From an uncultured Collinsella sp. (lineage in GTDB: Bacteria; Actinomycetota; Coriobacteriia; Coriobacteriales; Coriobacteriaceae), in assembly GCA_900544875.1 (NCBI GenBank), contig UQWS01000001.1, positions 1 to 64,000 of the forward strand: a DNA stretch of 64,000 bases, given 5' to 3'. A program made the translations under genes and the position numbers. The notes beneath the pieces were generated by a model. It did no database searches, had not been told where the DNA came from, and saw nothing but the letters and a program-made list of their open reading frames with translations. The stretch's first letter is position 1. Each line of letters opens with the position of its first letter. Shown piece by piece: positions 1-8,830 of this stretch.

Positions 1-275
1 CAGCCGGTCAACTGGGAGCAGTCGGAGCCGAGGAAGTAGTAGAGCTTGCCGTCGATCTTCGTCTCGTAGCGGGCGGCGTGGAAGTCGGAAGGCCTGAAGT
101 AGTAGCGCTTGCCCCCCTGCTCCAGCCAGCCCTTGGCGGCGGCGCCGCCGTCGGCCGGGTCGAAGTAGGACTTCGAGCCGTCCGAGTACCAGGTGAGCCA
201 GCCGGTCAACTGGGAGCAGTCGGAGCCGAGGAAGTAGTAGAGCTTGCCGTCGATCTTCGTCTCGTAGCGGGCGGC
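1..275 (-). repeat. 198-bp-period repeat encoding wall-binding modules
   Basis: The segments 1-77 and 199-275 are essentially identical at DNA level and lie 198 bp (66 codons) apart in the same frame of the amidase gene. They encode the module around AARYETKIDGKLYYF. Near-identity of the DNA points to recent duplication or ongoing recombination. The array probably continues beyond the left window edge. Confidence 0.9.
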
Positions 276-1550
276 ATATCCATCATTTTTGAAATAGTAT
301 TTCTTTCCAGAAATCTCTTTCCATCCACCGTTAAAGACAGAGCCATCCTCATTGATATAGCGAAGACCCTTGGAATCCCATACAAGTCCGGTTTTCTTTA
401 GACCGAGCTGGTTGGCAATCGCCTCCGCATCCGCTTCCCCCATCCTCTTCAAATACCAGTCACTCGATAGATAGCCAGCGTCAGAAGCTTTGTCGATAAA
501 CCCGTGCTCAATCAATACGGCAGGAATGCCGTACTCTCTACAATGGCGTATTACGGCTAAGCTGTCGGCACGGCTTCCATCTGGATAGTAAAGCTGCTTG
601 CCGTTGTAATCGTAATAATCGTTTTTTGTCCCTCGATTCACAAGGCCAATCGCGGAGAGTCGATTCAAAACGTCCTTGCCAAGCGAATCGCCCATTTCAT
701 AAAAGGACGAATACCAGGAGCTATTTCTTGGGATCCATACCTCAGCCCCAGTGCCACCGCCAGCATTAATGTGAAAACTGACGAGCAAGTTTGCCTTATT
801 ATCCCGTGCAATATCTGCACGTTTTTGGAGATCAACACTCGTGTTCTTCGTACCAGATGGAGAGACGTCAGAGTAACGGGTCATAATTATTTTCACATCA
901 GGATACTGCTGAAGCGCCGACCTGCAGTATTGCGCAATTTTTAAAGTGAGGTTTTTTTCAATCAGACCATTAGCAGACGCACCAGAGTCCCAGCCACCGT
1001 GTCCGGGGTCTAAAACAATAACCTTAGAACTGTTGCCACCAGAACTAAGGGAATACGAATCCAGCGCCGTTCCAAATGTAGAAAATGAATTTCCTTCATC
1101 ATCTGAATATTCGGTCTTAGGTTCGGAATCGCCTTCCAGCAAAGAAGTCCCGGACATATCTACAACAAATGAACCTTGTTCTGATTGGTTAGAAGCGATT
1201 TGAACAGAACCAGTTTTGAAATAAACAGAGCCCAGCCTATAAGTGCCGTCGGGAAGCTCAGCACTCGAAAACAAGCAAACGTTATCTTTGGTTTTTACGA
1301 GCGGGATATCAAATTCCGAACCATCTGAAACCCTAATAACACCAATTTTTTCCGGTTCACCACTGTCGAGAGAGTTAAAACCGATTGCAATATTTTGACC
1401 TCGAGAAGAAGAGACAACGGCGCTTTCAATATAGGCAAAATCAAGGGACGGGGTTCCAGCAAATGCACTACCGGGATTAACTGTTGAAAAAATGCAGACT
1501 GCCAAACAAATAGAAATGAACATCAAAAACTGTCGTAAACGAGCCATCAT
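1..1550 (-). CDS. N-acetylmuramoyl-L-alanine amidase with cell-wall-binding repeats (partial)
   Basis: Secreted peptidoglycan amidase (Amidase_3 family) that would cleave the bond between muramic acid and the stem peptide. The start region encodes a basic N-terminus, a hydrophobic stretch and a probable signal cleavage after GSAFA. A Ser/Glu-rich stretch follows, then the catalytic domain with VLDPGHGGWDSGA, SFHINAGGG and LIEHGF, which carry the expected zinc ligands and glutamate. The C-terminal part has aromatic wall-binding repeats (GWKEISGKKYYF, KLYYFLGSD, GKRYYF). The frame stays open to the window edge, so the 3' end is missing. Two in-frame ATG codons (1550 and 1547) follow a GGGGGAG ribosome site and either may be used. 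Base composition is mosaic: about 280-1550 is AT-rich, whereas the repeats at 1-275 are GC-rich. The neighbouring istB relic and glycosyltransferases suggest a cell-surface island. Confidence 0.9.
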   Translation of the reverse strand, partial: MMARLRQFLMFISICLAVCIFSTVNPGSAFAGTPSLDFAYIESAVVSSSRGQNIAIGFNSLDSGEPEKIGVIRVSDGSEFDIPLVKTKDNVCLFSSAELPDGTYRLGSVYFKTGSVQIASNQSEQGSFVVDMSGTSLLEGDSEPKTEYSDDEGNSFSTFGTALDSYSLSSGGNSSKVIVLDPGHGGWDSGASANGLIEKNLTLKIAQYCRSALQQYPDVKIIMTRYSDVSPSGTKNTSVDLQKRADIARDNKANLLVSFHINAGGGTGAEVWIPRNSSWYSSFYEMGDSLGKDVLNRLSAIGLVNRGTKNDYYDYNGKQLYYPDGSRADSLAVIRHCREYGIPAVLIEHGFIDKASDAGYLSSDWYLKRMGEADAEAIANQLGLKKTGLVWDSKGLRYINEDGSVFNGGWKEISGKKYYFKNDGYAARYETKIDGKLYYFLGSDCSQLTGWLTWYSDGSKSYFDPADGGAAAKGWLEQGGKRYYFRPSDFHAARYETKIDGKLYYFLGSDCSQLTG

Positions 1551-1573
1551 GCTCCCCCATCCATTTTCCAAAA

Positions 1574-1582
1574 CTTATAGCA
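1574..1582 (-). promoter_or_regulatory. Possible extended -10 of the amidase gene
   Basis: On the minus strand TGCTATAAG reads as an extended -10 element 24 bases upstream of the amidase start. No convincing -35 box is seen. Visual assignment only. Confidence 0.3.
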
Positions 1583-1742
1583 TTGTAACTGATTGAAGCA
1601 TACTTGCTTTATGCAAGCGAAACGATTGAGGCAGAACGCAATGGCCCAACCAGTAAGACCTTTATAGAAGTGGGTATTTAAAATCTTCTTAGGAACCTAC
1701 AGCCTTCTGCACTCATCCAACTCTTCAATGCGATCGCCATAT

Positions 1743-2367
1743 AAGCGAGCGGGGCTTCGCCTCAGCCCTCGAGGAGATGACGCGCGTCGAGGTCGCCGCC
1801 CGGGAGGTCAGGATCACCAACCAGCGCATTCGGTCGTCGGGGTTCCCCTACGTCAAGGGGCTGGCGGACTTCGACTGGGACTTCCAGCCGTCGGTCCCTC
1901 GCGCCGAGATCGAGGAGCTCGCGACCCTCAGGTTCGTGGAGCGGGCCAAGAACGTCCTATTCATGGGAAGCCCCGGCGTGGGCAAGACGCATCTCGCCGT
2001 CGCGCTGGGCATCGAGGCGGTCAGGGCGGGGCACGAGGTCAGGTTCGTGGACTGCGCCCGGCTCGTCGAGGACCTGGAGGACGCCTCGTCGCGCGGCGTC
2101 CTCAAGAAGAAGCTCAAGTACTACGCCCACTCGAGGCCGCTGATCATCGACGAGCTCGGCCACCTCGACGTCGGCGGCGAGGGCGCTGACCTGCTGTTCC
2201 AGCTGATATCGACGCGCTACGAGCAGCGCTCGACGATCATCACCACCAACGTGGGGATCAGCGGCTGGGGCAGGGTGTTCGGGGACGACGTGGCGGCGAG
2301 CGCGGTCGCGGACAGGGTGTGCCACTACTGCCACCTGGTCAAGATAACCGGCAGCAATCCTGGTTGA
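1743..2367 (+). pseudogene. istB: IS21-family helper ATPase istB, truncated at both ends
   Basis: The frame encodes the AAA+ core of an IstB transposition helper: FPYVKGLADFDWDFQPS, Walker A GSPGVGKTH, Walker B LIIDELGHL, and ITTNVGISGW with the ADR motif near the end. An upstream stop (1690-1692) removes the N-terminal DNA-binding part usual for IstB. The C-terminus ends at VKITGSNPG, a few residues earlier than expected. No istA transposase or terminal inverted repeats are visible nearby, so this is an immobile remnant. It is GC-rich and sits abruptly between AT-rich stretches, which fits past insertion. An ATG at 1777 could start a 196-residue product, but expression is doubtful. Confidence 0.85.
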
Positions 2368-2451
2368 AAACTGTTTGTATCCAATTCTAGGTGCAACAAG
2401 ATATTAATTTCATCACAAGCTATAAAAACCTAGCATCAGCTACAGACAGGG

Positions 2452-3675
2452 CTACCTTATCAAGCTTTCAATCAGTTTTACAGTCTTCATATACGAATGC
2501 GGGCGATCAAACTGCTCCTCTGCGATTTTACGAGCGGCCTCCCCCATCTGCTTGCGGTGCCATTCGTCTTCGACAAGGGCGGTAACCGCAGCGGCAAGCT
2601 TGTCGGGGCTTCCGGGTCGCACGTTAACGCCAAACCCATCTGACTCGACCTTTGCGCGGAACTCAGCGCTCATGCTGGTGTTGACCATGGGTTTGCCCGC
2701 CGCCAGATAGTCGCCGATCTTGGTGACGATACTCTGGGCGGCTTTTTCAACCAGCGAGTTTACCGTGATATCGGACCTACTGAGCCATGCAGCCATCTTG
2801 TCATAGGGCAGGTACCCATGAAAGGTCACACCAGCGCCCGTCGATTGAACGACGGCCTTAAGGTTGTCACGTTCGGCTCCATCACCCAGAATCTGAAGCT
2901 TGACCTCGGGATGGGTCTTCTGAACCATCCCGATTGCTTTAACAAGAGTCTCCAGGTCGTAGCAAGCGCTCAAGGTGCCGGCATAAGAGACCCAGATCTC
3001 TCCCGCCGGTTTATCAATCAAAACGGCGTTCTTGGCCACACCGGCATCAAACTCGGCAAGCTGGTTGCCGACGTACACGACTTCATTGGGAATACCCGAA
3101 CGTGCATCGCGCACACCACGGTCGCAGTACTCCTGCGACGTGCCCACAATGGCATCGGCCAGCTGATACGTCGCCTTAGCCTGCTTGTAAAACGGGGCAA
3201 AGAAGATGTCCGAAAGGACCGGAACATCCAGAGCAACGCGGAAAGCCTCGGGCCACAGGTCATTAACATCGACAACAAATGGAATGCCGTACTTATGGGC
3301 ACATTTGCCGATCTCACGCGCAACATCGTTAGGCGGAATCTGGCAGTAGACCAAATCGTACGCATGGTGTTCATCAAAAAACTTAACAACACGTTTTGAA
3401 ACCACATGGTGGGCCCAAATACGCTGGGGACACATGTTCTTAGGGTAGACAGGCTCTTCAATAAAATGCACAGTAAAGGGATGCATGCTCAGATTGAGGT
3501 GCATAATATCTCGCTGCTGCTTATCCCAATGTTGAAAGCCACTGGTAATAAAATCAACGTCGTAGCCCCGCTCACACAGTAGCGTGGCAAGGTAGACGTA
3601 ACGCGTTGCGCCTTTGACCTCGTGTCCCAGCTTAGCATCTTGCGTATAGATAGCAATGTGTCCCTTAGAAGGCAT
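2452..3675 (-). CDS. Glycosyltransferase family 4 protein
   Basis: Predicted GT-B fold glycosyltransferase that transfers a sugar from a nucleotide donor during surface-polysaccharide synthesis. The N-terminal acceptor domain contains KGATRYVYLATLLCERGYDV. The C-terminal donor domain contains the GT4-type stretch VSYAGTLSACYDLETLVKAI and ILGDGAERDNL, followed by VTKIGDYLAAGKPMV. The ATG at 3675 was chosen over one at 3690 because AAAGGAG lies 4 bases upstream of it. The gene starts 22 bp after the end of the family 2 glycosyltransferase gene and is probably co-transcribed with it. The sugar specificity cannot be read from sequence. Composition is lower in GC than the metabolic genes farther right. 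Confidence 0.9.
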   Translation of the reverse strand: MPSKGHIAIYTQDAKLGHEVKGATRYVYLATLLCERGYDVDFITSGFQHWDKQQRDIMHLNLSMHPFTVHFIEEPVYPKNMCPQRIWAHHVVSKRVVKFFDEHHAYDLVYCQIPPNDVAREIGKCAHKYGIPFVVDVNDLWPEAFRVALDVPVLSDIFFAPFYKQAKATYQLADAIVGTSQEYCDRGVRDARSGIPNEVVYVGNQLAEFDAGVAKNAVLIDKPAGEIWVSYAGTLSACYDLETLVKAIGMVQKTHPEVKLQILGDGAERDNLKAVVQSTGAGVTFHGYLPYDKMAAWLSRSDITVNSLVEKAAQSIVTKIGDYLAAGKPMVNTSMSAEFRAKVESDGFGVNVRPGSPDKLAAAVTALVEDEWHRKQMGEAARKIAEEQFDRPHSYMKTVKLIESLIR

Positions 3676-3697
3676 GCAGCTCCTTTGCATGTAAATT

Positions 3698-4777
3698 CTA
3701 CGAACGCTCAGCAGAGCGACGTTTTAAGGATAGCCCAACGCGAGAAAGCGCAAAACCCAAGCCGGCGGTCTTTAGGGTATATCCAAATTCCTTGATTTGC
3801 GATATACGGTAAGCTAGAACGCCAGACCCGCCTACGGATTCACCAGTCAGCTGCGAAAACGCCTGCTTAAGATGCGGGCTCACAGTATCCATAGCACGCA
3901 CTATTGCCGGATCCATACGGCGGAATGTCTTCTTAAGAAGCACGCAGACATCTCGCTGCTCGAGGCCACCGTTCGCAAGGGCAAGACCAGCATGACGGAA
4001 TCCCACCGTGTAAAGGGCGCGCCATATTCCCCTATCCGTAACGCCAAGTCGTTCGAGCACGTCGGCCATGTCATTCCAACGCGTTAAGGCAAGGGCGCTA
4101 TTAACGCTGGCAGACGATGCCGTGGGCAAATCCTCACGATAACAATACCAAGCCTCATCGGTGTAAGCGATGGTCTTTGCCTGGGCAAGCGTCTCGATAA
4201 GAAAGGGATTGTCAACCCAGCCAGCACCTGGAACCTCTTTAAAGCAGATGCCATACCCAACAAGGAAGCTCTTCTTATAGAGTGCGCTCCAAATAGAAGG
4301 ATGCTTTTGAATCAAGATGGGAGCATCGGCAAGAACAAAAGGCTGGCGCCCCGGCTTAACCCGATGGTAGTAATGGCAGTGGTAAAGATGTTCCCTTGGA
4401 GTGTCCGCCATATAGACACGCCAGTATGAGGATTTAACCACGTCGGGATAATCCTGCTTGCAAGCAAGCTGATACAAAGCGGAAAACATGCCGGGTTTAA
4501 GGTAATCATCAGGCTCGACTACGGCAACGTATTCGCCCCGTGCCTCGTCAAAACCCCTGTTAACGGTTGCACCATAGCCTTGGTTTGCTTTATCAATCAC
4601 CCGAACGCGAGCGTCCCCTGCCGCATGGGCCTCCATAATGGCAAGCGAGCCATCCGTCGAGCCATCGTTGAGCACGATGATCTCGAGCTCCTTCATCGGA
4701 TCGGCCTCAATAGAGCTGAGGCACTGATCGAGAAACTTCTCGGCGTTGTAGCATGGAACCACAACGCTAACGCTCAT
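3698..4777 (-). CDS. Glycosyltransferase family 2 protein
   Basis: Predicted GT-A fold glycosyltransferase. The N-terminus has the family hallmark SVVVPCYNAEKFLDQCL, then IIVLNDGSTDGS and VAVVEPDDYL, which supply the nucleotide-sugar and metal-binding aspartates. The remaining about 200 residues form a variable acceptor region with no clear membrane segment. The start at 4777 places the Rossmann strand directly at the N-terminus, as usual for this family. Its ribosome site (GAGCG) is weak, and a longer version from 4888 would add an unrelated leader. First gene of a two-gene unit with the GT4 gene; together they look like the tail of a capsule or cell-wall polysaccharide cluster. Confidence 0.9.
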   Translation of the reverse strand: MSVSVVVPCYNAEKFLDQCLSSIEADPMKELEIIVLNDGSTDGSLAIMEAHAAGDARVRVIDKANQGYGATVNRGFDEARGEYVAVVEPDDYLKPGMFSALYQLACKQDYPDVVKSSYWRVYMADTPREHLYHCHYYHRVKPGRQPFVLADAPILIQKHPSIWSALYKKSFLVGYGICFKEVPGAGWVDNPFLIETLAQAKTIAYTDEAWYCYREDLPTASSASVNSALALTRWNDMADVLERLGVTDRGIWRALYTVGFRHAGLALANGGLEQRDVCVLLKKTFRRMDPAIVRAMDTVSPHLKQAFSQLTGESVGGSGVLAYRISQIKEFGYTLKTAGLGFALSRVGLSLKRRSAERS

Positions 4778-4928
4778 ATCGCTCGTAGACAATCGACACC
4801 CCCATAGAACGTTGGATATACCAGTATTTATCCCAGTCGCCAGCACGACCAGACCGTTAGCGATCCGTTCTATAGTAGCGAGAAGCACACAGAATGGGAA
4901 ACAGATACAGCCCGGTTATCGACCGCCC

Positions 4929-6725
4929 CTATAGACGCTGGCACACCGCCGCCACATGTCGCCCGTCAAACCCGAACCCCCAGCGTATGCGGCCCACACC
5001 GGGTCGCGGCACACGGATTTCGTCGATGCCGCCGCGCTCTATGTCGAGCAGTGCCTGAACGGCCAGCAGCTCTAGGCCCAGCGCGTCCACTTCGGGGTCA
5101 TACATCATGTTAATCGATATCAGCGGGCGCTCGTCGAGCATGCCGATCGCGTCTGCCACGTCGCGCACAGCGCCCGTAGGAAAAACCTGGATGTCCCAGC
5201 GATCTGTGCCACGCTTTCGCCTCGACGCAGGATTGGCATAGCCTGGTAAGCCAAAGCAGAGTCCCTGCAAGAGCAGGTGATATGGCAGCGGCGCATCTGT
5301 GTCGGTCGCACCGATTCCCGCATCTCCCAGGATGCGATCTAGTGCCTGCCTCACCGCGCCCTCGTCCCCGCGGCACAACCCGTCGCGAAACGCATCGATG
5401 TCACAAACGTCCTCGACAGCACACTCAAACCACTCAATAATCACCAGACGCAAGGCCTGGCGAAGCTCATTATTGGGCAACCGCAGAGCACGGAGGCGAT
5501 CGCCATGCTCCGGCTCCTCAGTCATATCCGTCGTCAGGAAACCGGACAGATACAGCGCTGTCCACAGGCCGTCATCAGACGAGGCCTCTGGCCCCGCAGC
5601 GCCCAAGCAAAACGGGACCTCAACGCATGCATGGGGCTCGAGCAAATCGAACAAGACCGAAAGGCGGTCGAGATTCCACCCGGCAACTACCCTACTCAGG
5701 CAATCGGCATACCCATACAGATCGGTGCGCACAGGCGCCGTGCAGGCTCGGTCCAGAAAACCGATCACACGTGCTGGACTCGAGCAATAGGCCCTACCAA
5801 ACCGATACCCCTCGAGCCATTCACGCGCATCATCCAGGTATTCCTCGCGCCCAGCATGATTCAATAGAGCCTGGACCTCGGCATCCGAAAAACCGAAACA
5901 TCGGTCACACCACGCCGACAGCGGCGTCGTCAGACAATACGAGCAGCCGCGCGAAGAAAGCGCCACTTCGGCAGGACTGGGACGCTCCCCCATCAGACAC
6001 GTCAGCCGCAACGAATCACGCGCAGTGGCAATGGCGTCGAACAGCACACGGTCAAGTAGTTCTGCCGGATCGGCGTCGGAAGCGTCCCTCGCGCTCGCAC
6101 GGCGAGACCACGCCGCATCGTACCCATCAACGAGCAATACAACCTGCTCATCGCAGGCAATCTCCAGCAGCTCTATGAGCACACCGAGCACCGAGTCAAC
6201 CTCGTCCGCGCTCGCCACGCCACGCGCGACACGTTCGATGTGACGCACCTTATCTCGAGCTAAATCCGGAGCCTCCAAGAGCGCCAACAAGCGAGCGCAC
6301 TCGCCCGAAAGGGCATCGCGCACGACGCCGGCAACAGCGGGGCCACACCTCGCAGCGCCAGAAAAGTCCAGCGATATCACCGGATAGCAAGCATACTCAT
6401 CCCGATAGCGCCCGCCGTTCGCATCCCAAATCTGAGCATCGGCAAACGAGATCCGACCGGCGCGACCGACCGCCGGACGCTCCAGAAAAGCCCTGAGCAT
6501 CGACAAGTTCATGCTCTTGCCAAAACCCTCGGGTCGACAGCACACCACAACGGACGCGTCGCAGTCCAACACATCAGCAATAAACATGGTCTTGTCAACC
6601 AGCATGCAGCAACCAAGGGCCTCCGCATAGTCGTGCATGCCAATGGGCAAAACCGCATCGTCGGCACAGCCGATCAAGCGCACGCCAAAGCCAGCAGCAC
6701 AATCAACATTTGCCTGTTCAGACAC
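4929..6725 (-). CDS. AAA-ATPase-like / PD-(D/E)XK-type protein with degenerate nuclease motif
   Basis: Resembles the AAA-ATPase_like plus PDDEXK_9 family (PF09820 with PF08011), common in gut bacteria and of unknown physiological role. Near the N-terminus GCCMLVDKTMFIADVL matches the conserved entry to the ATPase domain and RPEGFGKSMNLSML is the Walker A region. LLVDGYDA is the likely Walker B. In the C-terminal domain DRWDIQVFP keeps an aspartate, but the place where relatives have an E-x-K motif reads LISINMMYD, followed by ALLDIERGG. The nuclease therefore appears inactive. A GTG start at 6725 is preferred because AGGGGGA lies 8 bases upstream; the open frame extends to 6857. Single gene, same direction as its neighbours. 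Confidence 0.75.
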   Translation of the reverse strand: MSEQANVDCAAGFGVRLIGCADDAVLPIGMHDYAEALGCCMLVDKTMFIADVLDCDASVVVCCRPEGFGKSMNLSMLRAFLERPAVGRAGRISFADAQIWDANGGRYRDEYACYPVISLDFSGAARCGPAVAGVVRDALSGECARLLALLEAPDLARDKVRHIERVARGVASADEVDSVLGVLIELLEIACDEQVVLLVDGYDAAWSRRASARDASDADPAELLDRVLFDAIATARDSLRLTCLMGERPSPAEVALSSRGCSYCLTTPLSAWCDRCFGFSDAEVQALLNHAGREEYLDDAREWLEGYRFGRAYCSSPARVIGFLDRACTAPVRTDLYGYADCLSRVVAGWNLDRLSVLFDLLEPHACVEVPFCLGAAGPEASSDDGLWTALYLSGFLTTDMTEEPEHGDRLRALRLPNNELRQALRLVIIEWFECAVEDVCDIDAFRDGLCRGDEGAVRQALDRILGDAGIGATDTDAPLPYHLLLQGLCFGLPGYANPASRRKRGTDRWDIQVFPTGAVRDVADAIGMLDERPLISINMMYDPEVDALGLELLAVQALLDIERGGIDEIRVPRPGVGRIRWGFGFDGRHVAAVCQRL

Positions 6726-6863
6726 CAAAACGTTCCCCCTAAATCGCAGCACGATGCCAATTGTAATGACCGCATCGCATGTACCGATGACGCCGCGCAA
6801 ACATATCGGGCAACGGTAGCAACAAGAGGTGTGAGGGGGCACAACTAATCGTTGCACAACAAA

Positions 6864-6895
6864 ACGGGGCCCGACGCATTCGCACCGGACCCCGT
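6864..6895 (-). terminator. Terminator downstream of the LPXTG-like surface protein
   Basis: Minus-strand hairpin: ACGGGGTCC (complement of 6887-6895) pairs with GGGCCCCGT (complement of 6864-6872) using one U-G wobble, followed by TTTTG. It lies 33 bp after the surface-protein stop. The wobble forms only in the minus-strand RNA, which supports the orientation. Confidence 0.75.
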
Positions 6896-6927
6896 CCCAA
6901 CTCTTTAGTTATCTAGCAACCAAGAGG

Positions 6928-8691
6928 CTACTCCTCCGAGCCGTCCTCCCCAGAAGCTTTCTTCTGCTGATCGAGCTTATGCTTACCACTTACGATAGAC
7001 GTAGCGCCCAGTGTGGCCAAGCTTGCACTGGCAAGGCTCGCCATAACGATAAGGTCGCCCGTCTTGGGCATGTTACCGCCAGATGACTTGGTCGTTGTAG
7101 TCGTCGTGGTTGTAGTGGTCACCGTCTTGGAGTCATTTTGCTCTTGGACCTGGTTGTCAGCACCGCTCTTGTCGTCGTCTTCGGGCTGTTTCTTTTCGCC
7201 CTCGGTCTTGCTCTCGTCCTTCTTCTGAGCGGATTTGTCGCCCTTCTCCTCAGAGCTAGAACCCTTATCGGATTCGGTCTTCTCGGAAGCCTTGTCCTTG
7301 AAGTCGCCCTTTGAAGCCTCGACCTTTTCCGTGGAAACCTGATCAGAGTTGTCCTTGTTCTGGGTCGAGCCGTTATTGACGCCAGCCATCAGCGAAGAGC
7401 CCAGCGTAGAACCAAGCTGCACGGAGAAAGAAGGCTTCTTGTCCGGCGAAGCAACGGGGGCGTCCGGCGCCTTATTCGAGTCGTCCTTGGAAGCATTGGA
7501 ATCAGGAGTTGCATCAGAGCCGGAGCCGTTGTTAGAGCCGGTGTCAACGGACGAATCGCTCGAGCCGGTGGATGAGTTAGAGGTGCCAGTGCCGGTCGAA
7601 CCAGAAGCGTCGCTGTCCGTATTGCCGGCAGAGCTTGAAGACGAATCGCCCGCAGCAGAGCCGTTCGAAGTAGAGCCGTCGTTGGTAGTGCCACCAGCAG
7701 AGCCATTACCGTCAGCATCGGTCGAGGGCGCATCCATCCTGTCATCGTTGACATCGTCACTCGAGTCGTCATTCGAATCAGGTGTCGGCGAGGGCGCCGG
7801 CGTAGGCTCGGGCTGCACGGGCGTCGCGGCGGCAGCCTCGTCCTCAGCGATATAAACCAAGCAGTCCTTTAGCTCATTGCGGTAGCGGTTCTTCCAGCCC
7901 TCGTGGTACTGGGGCTGGCTTGCATACTTGGTCGCCACGTTATTGACCACGCTGTTGGAAAGCGCCGTCACAAACTCGCGGTCGGACATATCGTTGGAAA
8001 GATTCGCCCAGCGGAAAAAGTCCCTGCAGCCACCGGTGCCGCACATGTTGGTAATGCTCCACACCATGCCCTTGACGCAATCGGCGCGGCCCGAAATATC
8101 AATACCCAGGCCGCTCTTGAGCCACGCCTCGGTCACCGCATAGTACGAGTTGTACGCATACGCATCCTGCAGAGCCGAAAACTCAGCAGGATCGGTGTTA
8201 TAAGCACCTTGGAAGGCATCCTGCGCGATATGGCCCAGCTCGGTGAGCTGGCCGTTCTCGTACATGGCATTGCTCGTGTTGGAAATCTCGCTGCCTCGAT
8301 CAATCGCATCCTTGAGCATGCAGTATTTTTCGGGGTTGTAGTTGTAGGCCTGCTTCATAAACGGGATGAGCGACCAACGACGGTCGAACTGGTAATAACC
8401 CAGCGCGTTGTAGCCGTCGCCATACGAAAATCCCTGGTTGTAGTTGCCATGGCTCTCGTACTTGGTAAAGTACTTCATCTCGGGAGTCACGTTGACAAAC
8501 GAAACGCCCTGGACCGACCTCAGCACGCCCGAGAAGGACTGCTGGGTGTAGAGACCTTTGTCGATATCGGTGGCATCCGAGGCAACGCCCGGCGTGGGCT
8601 CCTCGGCGGCGGCGGGCGCGGGTGCGGTAACGGCGCCAAACGAAAGCGCCAGCGTCAGGCCCGCGACAATAGCAGAATGCTTGGGCTGCAT
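6928..8691 (-). CDS. Secreted lysozyme-like surface protein with LPXTG-type anchor
   Basis: Surface protein of 587 residues. Signal peptide residues about 1-29 (basic start, hydrophobic core, cleavage near AAAEE). Residues about 50-280 form a globular domain with KYESHGNYNQ and GYNALGYYQFDRRWS, reminiscent of lysozyme or transglycosylase folds in which the glutamate would be catalytic; family assignment is tentative. Residues about 290-530 are a Ser/Asp/Asn/Thr-rich linker, becoming Lys/Glu-rich, and ending in ten consecutive threonines. The C-terminus has the sortase-type signal NMPKTGD, a hydrophobic segment and a basic tail (KHKLDQQKK). GGGAGG precedes the ATG. A role in peptidoglycan remodelling at the wall is likely but not proven. 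Confidence 0.8.
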   Translation of the reverse strand: MQPKHSAIVAGLTLALSFGAVTAPAPAAAEEPTPGVASDATDIDKGLYTQQSFSGVLRSVQGVSFVNVTPEMKYFTKYESHGNYNQGFSYGDGYNALGYYQFDRRWSLIPFMKQAYNYNPEKYCMLKDAIDRGSEISNTSNAMYENGQLTELGHIAQDAFQGAYNTDPAEFSALQDAYAYNSYYAVTEAWLKSGLGIDISGRADCVKGMVWSITNMCGTGGCRDFFRWANLSNDMSDREFVTALSNSVVNNVATKYASQPQYHEGWKNRYRNELKDCLVYIAEDEAAAATPVQPEPTPAPSPTPDSNDDSSDDVNDDRMDAPSTDADGNGSAGGTTNDGSTSNGSAAGDSSSSSAGNTDSDASGSTGTGTSNSSTGSSDSSVDTGSNNGSGSDATPDSNASKDDSNKAPDAPVASPDKKPSFSVQLGSTLGSSLMAGVNNGSTQNKDNSDQVSTEKVEASKGDFKDKASEKTESDKGSSSEEKGDKSAQKKDESKTEGEKKQPEDDDKSGADNQVQEQNDSKTVTTTTTTTTTTKSSGGNMPKTGDLIVMASLASASLATLGATSIVSGKHKLDQQKKASGEDGSEE

Positions 8692-8830
8692 AAGATCCTC
8701 CCTGCATTGGTGTAGTTAAAGTGCGGTTTGCAAAGATAGAATTAAGTATTGCAGCTCACCCGTTGTTGCACAACAACCCCTCGGTAAACGGCAACAACCC
8801 TCCGCGAAATCTTAAGGAATTGCGCTCAAC

